DNA of 8,174 nt from Betaproteobacteria bacterium (GTDB taxonomy: Bacteria; Pseudomonadota; Gammaproteobacteria; Burkholderiales; Burkholderiaceae), in the NCBI GenBank assembly GCA_018969885.1, contig JAGWXN010000148.1, forward strand, positions 1 through 8,174, read 5' to 3'. Position 1 is the first letter of the stretch; every line of letters begins with the position of its first letter. The notes beneath the pieces were generated by a model. The model was not told the DNA's origin. It made no database searches and saw only the letters and a program-made list of their open reading frames with translations. Position numbers and translations under genes: made by a program. Shown here one piece after another: positions 7,218 to 8,174 of the stretch.

Positions 7218-7981
7218 GCGCGGGCCCAGCCCAGGGTATCGGCGGTGAGCCCGGAAGGCGCGTATTCGCAGCCTATCCAGCCCTCCCAGCCCAGTTCCTC
7301 GATCAGGTCAAACAGGAAGGGGAAGCGGATTTCGCCGGTGCCCGGCTCATGGCGACCCGGTACATCACCCACCTGCAGATGGCCGATGTACGGCCAGGCT
7401 TCGCGCATGCGATCGGCGATCGAGCCTTGCTCGGTCTGCACGTGAAAGGTATCGAAACAGAGCTTCACATTGTCGCGGCCGATTTTCTGAATAACCTCCA
7501 CGCCTTCTTCGACCCGGTGATAAAGGAACTCCGGAAACCGCGCTTTCGCACAGGGCTCGAGAATGAGCGTGATCCCGGCCTGTGCCGCGCGCTCGGCGGC
7601 CCAGTCAAGATTGCGGATGAAGCGATCCATGCACTCGGCACGATCGAGATCCGGCGTGATGTTGCCGGGCATCACATGGACGTTGGGACGCCCCACTTCC
7701 ACGGAATAGGCGAGCGCCCGCTCGACGCTGTCGCGATAGTCGGCCTCGCGGCCCGGCAGCGCCGCAAGGCCCCGCTCACCCGCAGCCCAGTCAAAGGGCG
7801 AGAGCACCTGCACAAGCGTGAGGTCGAGATCGGTCAGGCGCTTGGCCAGTTCGCGCGCCGGAATGTCATAGGGAAAGGCAGACTCCACCCCGCGAAAGCC
7901 CGCGGCGGCCGCGGCTCCATAGCGGTCGATCATCGGCAACTCGGTAAAGAGCCAGCGCAGGTTCGGGTCAAAGCGAAGCAT
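7187..7981 (-). CDS. Hydroxypyruvate isomerase-like TIM-barrel protein
   Basis: A 264-residue cytoplasmic protein of the AP-endonuclease-2-like TIM-barrel (xylose-isomerase-like) superfamily, closest to hydroxypyruvate isomerase (Hyi), which interconverts hydroxypyruvate and tartronate semialdehyde, and to the related OtnI. Hallmarks in order: MLRFDPNLRWLF (1-12), GFRGVESAFPYD (28-39), FDWAAGERGLAALPGRE (63-79), then the four expected metal ligands Glu142 (LILEP), Asp177 (LCFDTFH), Gln203 (GHLQVGD) and Glu239 (GCEY), plus HEPGTGEI (211-218). The length matches the family (about 258). Unusual: after Glu142-Pro143 the usual IN is replaced by CAKARFPEF, so the substrate may differ. The Gly-rich end GVGGGSGG appears to be an extension created by overlap with the gene on the other strand. 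The ATG at 7981 has AAGGA 8 nt upstream. It overlaps the preceding hydrolase by 14 bp, suggesting coupled translation. No glyoxylate carboligase or tartronate reductase gene is in view. Confidence 0.87.
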   Translation of the reverse strand: MLRFDPNLRWLFTELPMIDRYGAAAAAGFRGVESAFPYDIPARELAKRLTDLDLTLVQVLSPFDWAAGERGLAALPGREADYRDSVERALAYSVEVGRPNVHVMPGNITPDLDRAECMDRFIRNLDWAAERAAQAGITLILEPCAKARFPEFLYHRVEEGVEVIQKIGRDNVKLCFDTFHVQTEQGSIADRMREAWPYIGHLQVGDVPGRHEPGTGEIRFPFLFDLIEELGWEGWIGCEYAPSGLTADTLGWARAYGVGGGSGG

Positions 7982-8174
7982 TCGGCAGGTCCTTGAGTAA
8001 GCGGAGTACAGCGGCGTTGTATCGGTCGGCTGCTTCGTAGGACACCCAGTGACCCGCCCCCTCGATCAGCAGGCGGGACTGTAGCGCAGGCACCTCGTCA
8101 AGCAGGGCATGTGCCTGATCCCAGCGCCCCTCGAAGATGAAGTCGCGTTCGCCCACGATGAGATGAAGCGGGCC
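7968..8174 (-). CDS. Alpha/beta hydrolase, C-terminal fragment (cut by window edge)
   Basis: The frame is open to the right edge, so only the last 68 residues are visible. They match the end of an alpha/beta hydrolase: a beta strand LHLIVGERD, where the Asp is in the position of the triad acid, a helix region, and LLIEGAGHWVSYE, where the His is in the position of the triad base, followed by a final amphipathic helix that packs in hydrolases such as the MhpC, epoxide-hydrolase or prolyl-aminopeptidase-like group. The nucleophile and lid are outside the window, so the substrate cannot be stated. Its TGA (7970-7968) lies inside the next gene, whose ATG starts at 7981; this 14-bp overlap suggests a two-gene operon. 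A GTG-encoded Met within the fragment is not the real start. Confidence 0.85.
   Translation of the reverse strand, partial: GPLHLIVGERDFIFEGRWDQAHALLDEVPALQSRLLIEGAGHWVSYEAADRYNAAVLRLLKDLPNASL

Noticed and set aside
7201..7247. Inverted repeat CACCGCC / GGCGGTG (7201-7207 and 7241-7247)
   Set aside because: The perfect 7-bp arms are separated by 33 bp, lie in coding sequence and lack a T-run; they are likely chance in GC-rich DNA.
7070..7996. 308-codon plus-strand ORF
   Set aside because: It covers the end of the BPSS1780-like gene and runs opposite the isomerase-like gene, which has all family motifs.

Overview
This GC-rich window looks like a piece of a proteobacterial chromosome, most likely betaproteobacterial. 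The main reasons are the divergent polA/thrB arrangement, a homoserine kinase of the aminoglycoside-phosphotransferase-like ThrB type, and a BPSS1780-type membrane protein directly downstream of thrB. The lineage is inferred from remembered family resemblance and gene order, since no search could be run.

Layout from left to right. A 5'-truncated rhodanese-type sulfurtransferase on the + strand runs off the left edge and ends at 448. A 108-bp convergent gap follows. Next is a minus-strand run that reads right to left: DNA polymerase I (polA, 5203 to 2357), a Tat-exported dienelactone-hydrolase-family protein (2287 to 1379) and a ZIP-family metal transporter (1345 to 557). The gaps in this run are only 69 and 33 bp and no terminator is visible, so the two small genes may be read from polA. 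A 176-bp divergent intergenic region separates polA from the plus-strand pair thrB (5380-6354) and a BPSS1780-like integral membrane protein (6396-7217). That pair meets, tail to tail with a 31-bp coding overlap, a minus-strand pair made of a hydroxypyruvate-isomerase-like TIM-barrel protein (7981 to 7187) and, just upstream of it, the C-terminal end of an alpha/beta hydrolase cut by the right edge. These last two overlap by 14 bp.

Functionally this is mostly housekeeping: DNA replication and repair (polA), threonine synthesis (thrB), sulfur transfer, divalent metal transport and small-molecule hydrolysis or isomerisation. I see no rRNA, tRNA, CRISPR array, transposase, phage gene, toxin-antitoxin pair or defence system, and no convincing sign of a new multi-gene system. 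The points most worth a second look are the overprinted Pro-rich and Gly-rich protein tails at 7187-7217, the non-canonical metal-site segment in the hydroxypyruvate-isomerase-like protein together with its translationally linked hydrolase, the exported dienelactone hydrolase behind polA, and the compact polA/thrB divergent control region.
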